This document shows positions 12,762 to 23,500 of a DNA stretch of 64,000 nt, in pieces (the first letter of the stretch is position 1; every line of letters begins with the position of its first letter). This stretch comes from Stichopus chloronotus (Eukaryota > Echinodermata > Holothuroidea > Aspidochirotida > Stichopodidae). The notes beneath the pieces were generated by a model. It ran no database searches, was not told the DNA's origin, and worked only from the letters and a program-made list of their open reading frames with translations. Made by a program: the position numbers and the translations under genes. The stretch covers positions 62,001-126,000 of the forward strand of contig CM037830.1 of NCBI GenBank assembly GCA_021234535.1, written 5' to 3'.

Positions 12762-13144
12762 CAGGGGCGTGATGCAATCCGGGTGGGGGCAGGTGGGCAG
12801 TTGCTACCCCATTGGAAATACTCCGGGGAACAATCATACTGTTTTGCCTAGGCTTTAATAATTCAGACAGATTTCAATTAAAAAACAACAAGCAAAATAA
12901 AATAACATTTTATGATACGGAGGGGGTTCCAGAACACCTCACTTTGAGTGTATGTGTTTGCCAATGAGAGAGTGTGTGTATGTGTGGTTGCGTGTGTGTA
13001 CGTGTGCGCACGCTTTCGTACTAGGGTGGATTGCTTATAGATGATTCCGGTCCTGGAAACGATCCAGGGTTCGACATGATGTTGGATTTTTTAAAATATT
13101 TACTCCCCCCCCCCCCCCCCGTCCACCCCAGTTTTACGTCCCTG
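12762..13144. mobile_element. hAT-like MITE with perfect 8-bp target duplication
   Basis: Starts CAGGGGCGTGATGC and ends TTTTACGTCCCTG. It is flanked by TTGTCGGA at 12754-12761 and 13145-13152. Inside are a GT-rich microsatellite (12955-13015) and a C homopolymer. 383 bp, non-coding. Confidence 0.9.
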
Positions 13145-13269
13145 TTGTCGGATTAACCAGGCAGTCTATCCTCACCCTACATAGGCAACCAGAGACATGG
13201 TTATGTCCATTGTGGTTACGGTACGTAACCACATTTTCTAGTTTATGTGTGCTGACTGTTCCTTTCTAC

Positions 13270-13919
13270 TTATCCTTTGGAACGTCGCAGGACACAATGA
13301 AGTCTACGATGTCCCTTTAAGCGGAACCAGCGGAACCAGGGCACCGTCAACAGGTGAGCGCTTATCTTTTTTTGTGATAAACTGAATCGCCAAAAGTCAA
13401 CCCGTAAAATAACTAGCAGTAAAAATGAAGGCGCTAAAAAATCGAACTCTTTGGACGCTAACAGATATTTAATATCCAAGCTCATAAATCTTACTGCCTC
13501 CAAGTGCAGTCTTCGCGCAGAAGACAAACCACGCGAGGGTAAAAGGGACAAATGATTGACCTTAACTCTAAAGTCACCACCTGGCAATGCCTCGACACGA
13601 TCCACATTAAACACAAATCGATTAAACTTTTTCAAAGCACTGTTAGAAAATCCCACGCCAAGATTGTGTGGGGCCTTCACATTCGTCACTCTGTTTAAGT
13701 TACCATACATTAAAAATAAAATAGCTGATTGACAAGCAGAAACAGTGGAAACATCGCTAGGGCTGGCAAAATAATTCTTCTTAAAACAATCATCAATTCC
13801 CCGGTAAATTGAAAGGGAAAGTGATGTTAGTAATTTAATTAAATATTTAGTGAAATGGTTGGCAGGAATGATTACAAAAGGGCCTATTAAGGTACTATCG
13901 GCACATCCCATGATGAAGT
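13270..13919 (-). CDS. Probable last exon of unknown gene
   Basis: A 642-nt frame from an ATG at 13911, or from a splice acceptor at 13919 (tttctttttcacttcaag), runs to TAA at 13270. It encodes FVIIPANHFTKYLIKLLTSL, FNVDRVEALPGGDFRVKVNH, and a hydrophobic segment APSFLLLVILRVDFW that could span a membrane, then a basic tail. It is the longest frame in the region and has balanced composition, but no family was recognised. The phase-1 acceptor fits only the weaker upstream exon ends. Confidence 0.5.
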
Positions 13920-13979
13920 CTTGAAGTGAAAAAGAAACAACAAGTTCTAATCGGGCCGGAAAGCCGGAGGAAAATTTCT

Positions 13980-14119
13980 AACACATTTCATTAAGTGAAA
14001 AATGTCTTGATGTGCTAAAACTCTGTGCAATGTTGCGCGTCTCTTGCAGAAATGAGAAAACGCCAGCTGTGGCCCCGCCATCAGGATTGGAGATATGTCT
14101 TCTTCGAAAAGTCCTCTGC
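13980..14119 (-). CDS. Possible exon of unknown gene, 3' border unresolved
   Basis: After the acceptor gtggatatacag the phase-2 frame, matching the exon ending at 14419, reads QRTFRRRHISNPDGGATAG and then VFSFLQETRNIAQSF before a stop near 13980. The donor is unclear: CAGA|gttttag and ATGT|gttaga both give phase 1 as the next exon needs, but both are weak and leave introns of only about 60-100 nt. Confidence 0.35.
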
Positions 14120-14418
14120 CTGTATATCCACGGGCACAGGCGTTGCAGAGCTTTACATAGTTTATATTGTCAACATCAAAACCGTGGTTTCTTTACTCTG
14201 TTATGTAGGGAGATCCTCGTTGAACCAAGGGAGTTGACAAGGAGGCAGAAGACATGTGACCAAACCCCCAGAGAGGGTAGAACGCCGAATCGCGAGGCAA
14301 CACGGAATTTAAAATGTTATGGTTCCATGCAACAACATATTCACGTTGTGCAAATTCCATGCCTAGATGGAAAAAACCCTTGGCCAACGACTCTCTACGG
14401 TTCAGAATTTGGACATAC

Positions 14419-14577
14419 CTATTTACAACGTCCCCTAATGTGTCCGTCTTCACCTGCACGTGATCTCCATGAATCGATCCTATAAAATGCAGTTTTAGTA
14501 AACTAAGAGCAGGGTCTGCCAATCTGTACTCTTGATAGTTCTCCTCAAAAGACCTGCAAAAACTCCCCCAATCATTT
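14419..14577 (-). CDS. Exon of same unknown gene
   Basis: The 159-nt exon starts after a very long pyrimidine tract (tttgtttatttttcag) and ends AATAG|gtatgt, phase 2 on both sides. It encodes NDWGSFCRSFEENYQEYR, then LLKLHFIGSIHGDHVQVKTD and LGDVVN. The preceding exon at 16123 ends in phase 1, so at least one more exon, not identified, should lie between. The frame stays open without a stop from about 14785 to 14193, so intron retention is also possible. Confidence 0.5.
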
Positions 14578-14599
14578 CTGAAAAATAAACAAAGACAAC

Positions 14600-16122
14600 A
14601 AAGAGAAACAAAGGAAAAGTAAACATCACACTGGACATCACGGATGGCACGGGAGTTGATAAAGATCCCATAAACATCATATTCAGTGAAAGATACGGAA
14701 GATCGCGACCACAGCCAGAGAAGGAGAAGTGTGCCCCCTCTATGATACCCCTTCCCACTCTCATGTACAAAATCTCATACAGTAACCCAAACATCGATCA
14801 ACGATTACAGCAAATATAATACATGCAACAATATACATGAAATCTAAAGAAATCTACATACATCTGCTCATTATTTGTGTAGGCATCCTACCGTGACAAG
14901 AAGTAACTTCAACTTGGTTAGGACAAAAGTTTGTTACAGCCTAATCTACGAACAGGCTTATAATCCGAAGCATAGAAATATTTTAGCGTAATGCTTATGA
15001 TGTATTACCGACACTTTTTAACATGAAATCTTACCAGTCTCTGAAGAGGAAATACAGTCTATCTAAAGTTTAATTTTGATATACTGTAGAAATTTCCATT
15101 TTCTTGAGAATAAAGTCAAATGGTTGCTAAAACGCGAGTGGCACTATTACAAATATTTCTAACATAATTCATAACATACATTAAGCGAAGTTAACAAATA
15201 GCAAATTCCGAATACACTAAACTATACCTATCGTAAGCTATACTTAAAATTCTTTAAATACCCCGACTAACCATAACCTTTTGCAATCCTAACCCATTCG
15301 CCATACAAACGCATGAAATTAAAAATAGAAATAAGTCGGACAAATTCTTTGTGAGATATTTTGCCAAGCCTTTATCAATTTGATAATGGAACCACTGACA
15401 ATGGCAAAGTCTAAATACATAATAAATCCATTATTAAACGTACCCTGTCTTAGCATACCGTATGCTAACCCCTTGTAATCTAACTTTTTCAAATTAACCC
15501 CCTCATTCAAATCTATCGTCTAACCTTACCTATTTTATCCTATAGCTACCACTAACCAATAAGCCACACTGGAGAGTGAAAATAAAACAACATTAAAACA
15601 TATCGATTGGAATATTCAGTGAACAGTTTCTACTGTCCAGTGACATTATGCAAGACTGATTTAATTTCTCTGTTCGAAGCCTATTGGAAACGGTAGCCAG
15701 CGACAAAACAGGCAACAGTTTTAAGGAAGGGATAACTTTAGGATTACTCTCATTTTAAGGTTAGGTTACTCTCATTTCATGAAAATTTTCTTTCAAGAAC
15801 TTCAGGCAGTATCTTTTCCTGTGCAACCACAAACCTAGCAAAAAAAAAATCAAACTATATCAGGCAAAAAAGTTCACTGCACTATAACCTATGAAAACGG
15901 CCACCTTTAAGGATTACATTCCTGAGTTTATCGACTGTTTCTTGCTTCCTTTTTTACCAAACAAGACACATGCATGAAAAATACAAACCTAACTGATTAA
16001 AATTGTTCTCCCTACTATAGGATCAGAAATATGCACTGAAGATAAGCCCCTTACACCCAGGCTACGAAAACATACCATGTAAATGGGTGCCTTAGAAGAG
16101 AAACCAAACTTTGTAAACTTAC
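14600..16122. other. Intron-like stretch of the unknown gene
   Basis: No exon that would reconcile the phase-1 end at 16123 with the phase-2 start at 14577 was found. The 63-codon frame at 15319-15510 has no matching splice sites. Confidence 0.4.
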
Positions 16123-16625
16123 CCAGTGTGCATCCTCCGTCAATATTCCCTGCGCGTTCTCTTCGACTTGATGAAGTCTGACCAAGAGATAGACAGGCTG
16201 GAATTACTACTTTGAACATTAACGATTTCCAATAATTTCTGACCACCTCAACAGAAATTTCAACATCGCCGTTTGGGATAACTAAACCGTTAATTTCGAA
16301 CTCACCAACGTTAAAAATAGGAAATATCCAAACATGGTCACCGATAGGCAATGTCACGCCTTTGTAAAAGCCTTTAGCCTTCCGCTCACAGTGGAACTTC
16401 TTCCGAAAACGAACTGCTCGAGAGAATGGTTTAAAACACGATACCGAACCTTCTGTGCTAAGAAATGTTACTCCATCTATATCCTTAGACACATTAAAAT
16501 CATCGTTCAAGTCAAAACTATCTTCAATCAAACGCCATTCCCGAAACAACATATTGTGAGGATTGTTGATCAAACTAAATTCATTGAACGAACAAAGTTC
16601 CATCTCAATGTCGAAGAAGTGGGTA
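16123..16625 (-). CDS. Exon of unknown extracellular-like or beta-rich protein
   Basis: The 503-nt exon has an excellent acceptor (tttatttatttcttttag) and donor (CACTGG|gtaagt), phase 2 in and phase 1 out. It encodes THFFDIEMELCSFNEFSL..., a middle with FLSTEGSVSCFKPFSRAV and KGFYKGVTLPIGDHVWIF, then FEINGLVIPNGDVEISVEVV and PACLSLGQ. Alternating hydrophobic strands and four cysteines suggest a beta-sandwich. Spacing of C-F...W near the start and G-D-x-x-I...C near the end recalls MAM domains only weakly. The 5' part of the gene was not found upstream. It lies 3.7 kb downstream of the Roc-COR gene on the same strand. Confidence 0.65.
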
Positions 16626-16849
16626 CTAAAAGAAATAAATAAAATTGATTGAATTTCCACAAATCAAAACGATGTCAGTCATAGCCAAAGCAGAAAGTGT
16701 CAATGCAAACACGTACAATGTTTCAAACAATATCCATCAATCAGACCAGCATATACAACTGTCTATACAAGTATACCAACAACACGTAAAAATAGAGGGC
16801 GCCAAAACATAACCTAAAGTGACGCGTGACGCACCTTTTTTCTATTATA

Positions 16850-16951
16850 CCTAACCCTGACCCCTAACCCTAACCCCTGACCCTAACAAGTAACCCTAAC
16901 CCCTAACCCTAACCCCTAACGGTAACCCTTCACTCTTAACCCTAACCCTAG
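16850..16951. repeat. Interstitial telomere-like repeats (CCCTAA/CCCCTAA)
   Basis: About 13 units of CCCTAA with variants CCCCTAA, CCCTGA and GTAACC. The complementary strand reads TTAGGG, the usual metazoan telomere repeat. Confidence 0.9.
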
Positions 16952-16959
16952 GAAGTGAT

Positions 16960-19900
16960 GTTGTTCACCTCAACACGCTAGTGTTTATTTTCAACCCTTT
17001 TCGGGTAATGGCGGTGAATGGACTTCGTAATGCATTTACTGAAATTTTGTGAGGTCCAAATCTTTTCCTCCTGCATGGTTGCTTAACACTGGCAGTTGAG
17101 GGCAAATAGGTATGACTATAGCTGTGGCAGGGAATTGTGGCATGGAAGGGATAGAAAGGAAGATGTGGCAGGGGGGGGGGGGGGTTGCAGCAGCCATTAA
17201 TTCTCAAGTTCATGAAAGTTTAGTAGAAGAGAGGCAAAGTTGATGTAAAACAATGCAAAGCTGGTGCAGTAATTTCCCAGTTCCGAATAATACATAAGAT
17301 GGTACTCTGACTCCTAATCCAACCGACGTTAAGCTATTCCGTATATCTTATTGAGAGTCCCCTCAGCGACAAGTGAAAAACGACACAGAATGATACAGAT
17401 GCTTGAACTTCCGTATGATAATTTTTTGTTTATTCCGTCCGTGAAACTTGTCTGAATCCCGACGCTGTCGCCGGCTTACAACAATGGAAATCCTAATTTG
17501 AGCAGATCTTGCTCCTCAGAACCATTAGCGGACCATGCCCAAAGAAAACATATAACACATTCTCCTATATCATGGACGTTGACCTTGTACCCCTGGGCCA
17601 GTCAACCCTCCACACAATCAACTTGACATCCAAACTGGTGAAACAGTTAATTTGCAGAATGTTGAATGAGTCATACTTTCAATACTGAATTCTGTCATGT
17701 CAGGCGTCGTTACTTTGAACAAATATTTCATAGGTGCAGAAAGCACTTACATTTGTGTTTCTTGTTTCCTTTTATCTTTTTAGAATCAAATTTATGTCGA
17801 CAGTCCTACTAATTATATTATGACCATCATAGCAATGATGACATTCATTCGATAAAATACATTTGCAACGCTTTGAGAGACTGCACAGATCGTACTCAAA
17901 CCTTAGGTTTTGGAATAGGTACATAAATTTAAAAAAAAGGAGAAGAATTGTTTTTTCCCTTCGGATAGACTACCAATATCTTCCATTTTAGGAAATCTCA
18001 TACAAGATAGAACTGACTGCGTCCTTTCTTTCTTGTGGCGAAGAACCTCTTCACGTAAACGATAAACTACCAATCACAGTCCAAAGACATTGAAACATGG
18101 TGTTTTCCGTTGCGTTTATGTTGAGTTGGGATGAATGGTGCCAAAAAGCCTTACATCCTTACATCTATGGCAACAAATTAATTTGAGCTGTAAATATTTG
18201 ACGAATTGATTACATTAAACTCTTGACACTGATGATGAAAGACTATGTTACATTACGGTATATGGAGGCAAATCGTATACGGTATACAGAGTCACATCGT
18301 ATACGGTTAAAGAGGCACACCATATGATAGTTTGTAATCAGTACAAGGAATGTCACTACTAGTTGACTGCAGTTAATTGGATAGAGATTACCATGATCCA
18401 TCCTGAACCACATTATTAAATTTATTTAATATATTATATTGTTATTAACTAATATTAATTAAAAGTAATATTATTAATTTCAACTGTGTAAACATTAAAC
18501 CCATCATACATATTTACACTTTAAGATGTATATAATGGATTGACAACTACTCATTGATTTGAACTATTTTAGAAATATTTTCTGTGACAATTTGAATTTT
18601 TTGCTAGGGGGTGCTCGATAAAGAAACCAACAAAGTTAATTTGCTGTTTACATGTCAATGCAATTTATTTGTTTTCGCATCATCGGTGTAGGGATATACT
18701 TTGTTTGATAATGGCTACAAAAAATGTAACATATTTTCCACTACAAGCAACAACTGAAATGACAGAAAGTTAATAAGGATGTTTCAAAGACCCCGAAGTA
18801 TGTAAAATCAGAATGAAGAAAAAAAAAAGGACTGACTTGAAAAAATACAAACGAAAAGGGAGAGGTATAAATGGAAAGAAAATATCTGAGAAATAAAAAC
18901 AATAATGAGCCGTATCTATAGGATCATTGCTGAGAAAAATCAAAACATTAATATTAGAGAACAGCACGAGTTCTTTTGTTTGAATTATCATGTTTCCTAA
19001 TTTAAGGCCACGAATGTAGTTATGATCCATTAAAGTCGTTTTGAAAGTAGTCAGTATAAGTCAGGATAATTGTCAAATTCAATTAGTGACCATATACAAT
19101 GCTGCTTTTTAGTATACAGTGTGTACATATCCATCAAGTTGTTATCTTTAATATATTTTTGTATTCCGTATGATACTGGTGCCAATTTACTAAAACCACG
19201 GTACGTCATAATGTCGTCATTATGACGTCGAAGGTTACCTCAGTTCCTTTTGTTAGATACACTAGCTTCGTCACGCTATATATGAAGCCTCCATCCAAGT
19301 TTCATGCGATAACACCACCCACAAATGAGATCAGGTGAATTGTCTATCCTTATTTCGCTTGTAAAATGTGAACATAATAAATTGACTGTACCCCTTTAAG
19401 CTCCATACAGTATATGTTGAGGAGCCTTAAATTCTTTTAATTTGGCACTCTGGGGTAGGTGCATTGATCCTTAGCCAAATATTCAGTTGAATGAACCTAC
19501 TTAGTGAAATAGACTCCAGCAACCGAACCATTCTTGATTTGTGAGTTTTGGCATGAAATATATTATTATCTCAAAACCTTTCAAGTGTCATTCATATGCT
19601 AATGAAAAATGGTCAACCAAAGAGGGTCTCCATGTTTCTCACACAAAGCAACATTACTCATTGAGCTATAAAAGATTCAAGTTGGGTTTAAAAAATGTGA
19701 CCAGACACTTTCCCATCAGCACAAAGTCATATGCACATAACCTCAACAGGCAAGAGTCAAAGATTCAAATATGTTGACGGCTTTCATAAGAGATGGATTT
19801 AATGCTTAATTAACTATACTTATTACAAGCAAATGTGATTGTACCCTTTACAGTCTTTACAAATCAACACAAAGTGCAGCTTTAAGTTATACATATTAAG

Positions 19901-20290
19901 CCGGTCAGTGTCCACACGTTGGAGGAAAGTACCTTGGATGGGGGATATTCATGTCATTATTGTTATTAACGAGCGGAATCAATATCTTGATAATGAAAAA
20001 AAATCCTTCTCACTGTTGACAGGCGAAAACTGCACTTACACTAACTTTACTTTCATTTCACGCTTCTAGAGAGGTTCCCTTTTATGTAAAACGTAGTGTA
20101 TGATGTCCATTAAGTTGAATCAAAGGTCGCTTCCATGGTGTCATGTTTCTTTATGAGTCGTGTTATCTTTTAGACATCAACTTGCTGCATTAACAGTACA
20201 ACCTTGTGTTGAGTGTTTCAGATAGCAATCTGTTACATATCATAAGACGTGATGACAATTAAGTTCTGAAGTACATGTGAACAAGTATCG
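16960..20290. other. Region between the two genes, no gene recognised
   Basis: Contains a G homopolymer (17171-17184), short repeats of CGTATACGGT (18255-18310) and an AT-rich block (18415-18480). No supported exon. The first exons of the unknown gene and 3' UTR sequence of the Roc-COR gene probably fall here. Confidence 0.45.
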
Positions 20291-20557
20291 TCATATAATC
20301 CTACAGAGCTTGCTCCTCATCACACTATTGGTCCTGGTTTTACCCTGCTGACTGTATCCAGCTGTATCCTGTACTGCAAGAACTGCAGCAATAATAGCTT
20401 TCGCTGTGCCTTCGGGGTCCCCAGTTTGCGCTGCCTTTGCTACATTAACTGATGCCTTTGCTACTTTCTGACATATGTCGTTATGTTGAAAGGAGCTGTC
20501 CACAAAGTAAGTAGCAATGGCCTCTGCTAACACAATAGCTACCACACTACGAGCTAC
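20291..20557 (-). CDS. Last exon, long 3' form: Ala-rich helical C-terminus
   Basis: The 267-nt exon starts after gttcttaacgcag in phase 0 and stops at 20291. It encodes VARSVVAIVLAEAIATYF, then ICQKVAKASVNVAKAAQTGD and TAKAIIAAVLAVQDTAGY, followed by a basic tail (KTRTNSVMRSKL). The Ala/Val-rich amphipathic helices look like a packed helical bundle. The family was not recognised. The frame joins without a stop to the exon at 20757-21061. Confidence 0.65.
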   Translation of the reverse strand, partial: VARSVVAIVLAEAIATYFVDSSFQHNDICQKVAKASVNVAKAAQTGDPEGTAKAIIAAVLAVQDTAGYSQQGKTRTNSVMRSKLCRII

Positions 20558-23500
20558 CTGCGTTAAGAACAGATCATAGTTATAAAAGTAGTATGGTCAA
20601 TCCTCCTGACATGAAAATGTTAAAAAAAATTTCATATTATAATTACAAGATAAAGATCACGGGTGACATACACTTTTTCATACACTTCTTCATATCGCTA
20701 CCCTGCTTAAAATTCATTTGTTTTGTTAGTTTCTGTAAAGCAGTAACGATATTTACCCGTTTGCATTCTTCTTTCTCTGTGGATATTCGGTCATCAGGAA
20801 TTCCCCATTTTAAGGAAGAGTTTTTCGTGGAGAGCTCCATTTGTTGTGGCTTACAGGTTTGTAGACTGTTCAATGATGAACTACTGTGTACAGCAGTAGA
20901 TATTGAGTACTCCTGCACGTTTGGTGGATCAATTACATTGGTATGCCTTTGCTGGTTACTTTTGAAGTCTAGCCATACAGGATTGAAGTCTTCATCTGAC
21001 AAGGTTGCATTTGTTCCAGATAGGCGGTAAAGCCAAGACTCTATGTCCTCATAGAAGCTGGCTGCACAAAATTTTGTAAAAAAAAGAAGTTTTATTTGGG
21101 GATGTGTGAGTATCAAGGTATTGCTTCAGAAGTATCCCAACAAAAGAAACTAGTGATAATTAATGTCTATAATCATCAACTGCATTATGACGACATAATA
21201 ATGTAGTTTCAGTAAATTGGTACAAATACTGCACGGAACTCAAACATATAACAATTTCGTTCCATATGTATACAATGTATACTTAAAAGCATTGTTACAT
21301 ATATGGTCACGTATTAAATATGAAATTACCCAGACGCCATAATGAATACTTAAGTAACCATTACACTGAATTGTAACAACATTCGTGAGTCTACCACTAC
21401 ACTGTATTGTAAGTACATTCATGAGTCTAAATATAGAAACGAGCAAAGTAGAATCCATGTTGTTTTCTAACATTAGGCTAGAGGTATTACTCATAATCCC
21501 ATAACATTGATTAGCAAAGGAGTAGTAATTATAAAAATATTTCTACATTGTTTAGAAAATTCTGCATACTTGTCATTAAAACAGATGCACACCAGATGTA
21601 AACGCCTTATTTGTACTCACTACACTGTAAGAAATATGATTTGCAGAACAAAAAAAATTACAAAACACGTGAAGATTTCCCGTTACCTATTTTTCGCATT
21701 TATCTTTGCAAGGCCGTCCAGTTCTCTTAGATGCTGTCATTAATGCTTGTCCCACACTTTTACCGGTTGTTGCCTTATCTGATTCAAAAATCTGTTTACA
21801 TCACTGACAGGACACAAATCCTCCCCATCCCGCCCATACTCTGTTCCTTATGTGTGAGACGCTATTACCAAATGAATGTATGCTTCTTGTAGGATAAATT
21901 TCTTAGTCGTTTTCAGAGGTATTTTCTCCAACATCTGATAAATAAATCAGGAAGCATGAGAAAAATTTGTTATAAATTCATTTTTGGTGGCACTAGACAG
22001 CGTCTGAGGGTCCTCTAATTCTTCAAAATATCTTCCAGAGGAGAGGGGACGTCTCCTCTTTCTACGACCTCCCGACCGACGATCACACTCCTGTGGGGTC
22101 AGGGGATGCCCTGTGAAAAATTACTCTGTAAGCCTATAATTTTTCGTGCTGTAATTCTACAAACATCTGTAGAACTTTTAAACCGTGTAGCTGATGAAAT
22201 AAAATGTCCATTGCAATTTGATAATGACAAAAAAGTGAAACATTTTCGTTTAAAATAGTTTTGGCTTGATTGACAGTTTGCTTTGTGAGTGCTAGATTTC
22301 TTTCTTAGTACTAATTCATGTACTTCTTTAGTACTAACTCATGTACTTCTTGAATGTGATGTATCACTAACCTTTCCATGGCAACAGCATATTAACGTCA
22401 ACGCTGAAACGAAATCCACCAACTGCAACGTCTAAAAGAGAATTTTGGAAGTTTTCTTGGAGACAGAGATAGAGTGGCACTTCTGGCCAGTTGTCATACT
22501 CGTCCGACTCTATCGTGAAATAGAGTGGACAAGGAACCAAGATGATCTGAAGACAAAATATTCAACTGTAAGCCTGTGGCTTAAGTTAATTATTCTCTGA
22601 AGTAGTACTTCACCGAAGATTTAATTATATGTCCTAAAGCAATTACAACTGTAAGGAAGCCATTGTTGTCGGTACCGTTATGCTTCGTTTGCAAAGTAAT
22701 GAAATGTATTACATATACTGTTTACATTAATTAAATGTAAAATTTATGGAGTTCTTATTGAACATAATTCAGGTAAACAGTATATGTAAATTCTACATAA
22801 TTTTGGTAAATTTTACTACATTTTAGTAAAATTGTTATATACACAATGTAAGACTCACATTAACTGTGTGCAAAATTTTACCTAAAAGTTATGGAGTTCT
22901 TATTTTACCGTTACGTTTTGTGAGTATGCCAAAGTAGCAAAATATTCTGCCAGTTTCTTAACAACAAATCCTTCCTTATAATTAGCTTCAATGAGTTTTT
23001 GTACACCGTAAGGATATTGCACTTCATAAAACACTTTTTACTCGTTACAGTTTGTGTGTAAAAGGAAATATGTGTTACATATTATTTACAAACCTTGAAT
23101 GAACTGTAACTCTCGCTTCTCAGAAATTGATGAATCAACATCAATATATTAGATGTTCTGCTCCATAGGACCTCTGTTGCTTTCAGTTCACCTTCTTCAT
23201 CAGCAGTTACCCTACTTGTAACATCCAAACAGTGATCAAGTCCAACGGCTTTGTGTAACTTGATGAACACCTTGAAATTATGATGAAATTCAATCAATAA
23301 CTGAACTGAAAACCGACAACTAAATCTAGTTATTTGTACTGGTGATGGCCGGAAATTGTAGGGTTGAGTGAACAAGACATCTGGCCTTTTATTCGTGTAG
23401 AAGTTGTCTGCCATTTAAGTTGTGTGCGTACAAGGTACTATCTAATTTTAAAGGTATGTGTAAGGTATCAAATCTGAAAACTGTGCATACAGTGTCTGCT

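Noticed and set aside
14012..14485. 157-codon plus frame
   Set aside because: Antisense to exons with good splice sites on the minus strand; no domain seen.
21690..21840. Overlapping open frames that might be an extra 3' exon
   Set aside because: No acceptor/donor pair gives the needed phase 1 on both sides.
23271..23414. Extension of the COR-B exon to an ATG at 23414
   Set aside because: The only acceptor in that part needs a phase-1 intron, whereas the upstream exon ends in phase 0; an internal acceptor at 23270 fits.
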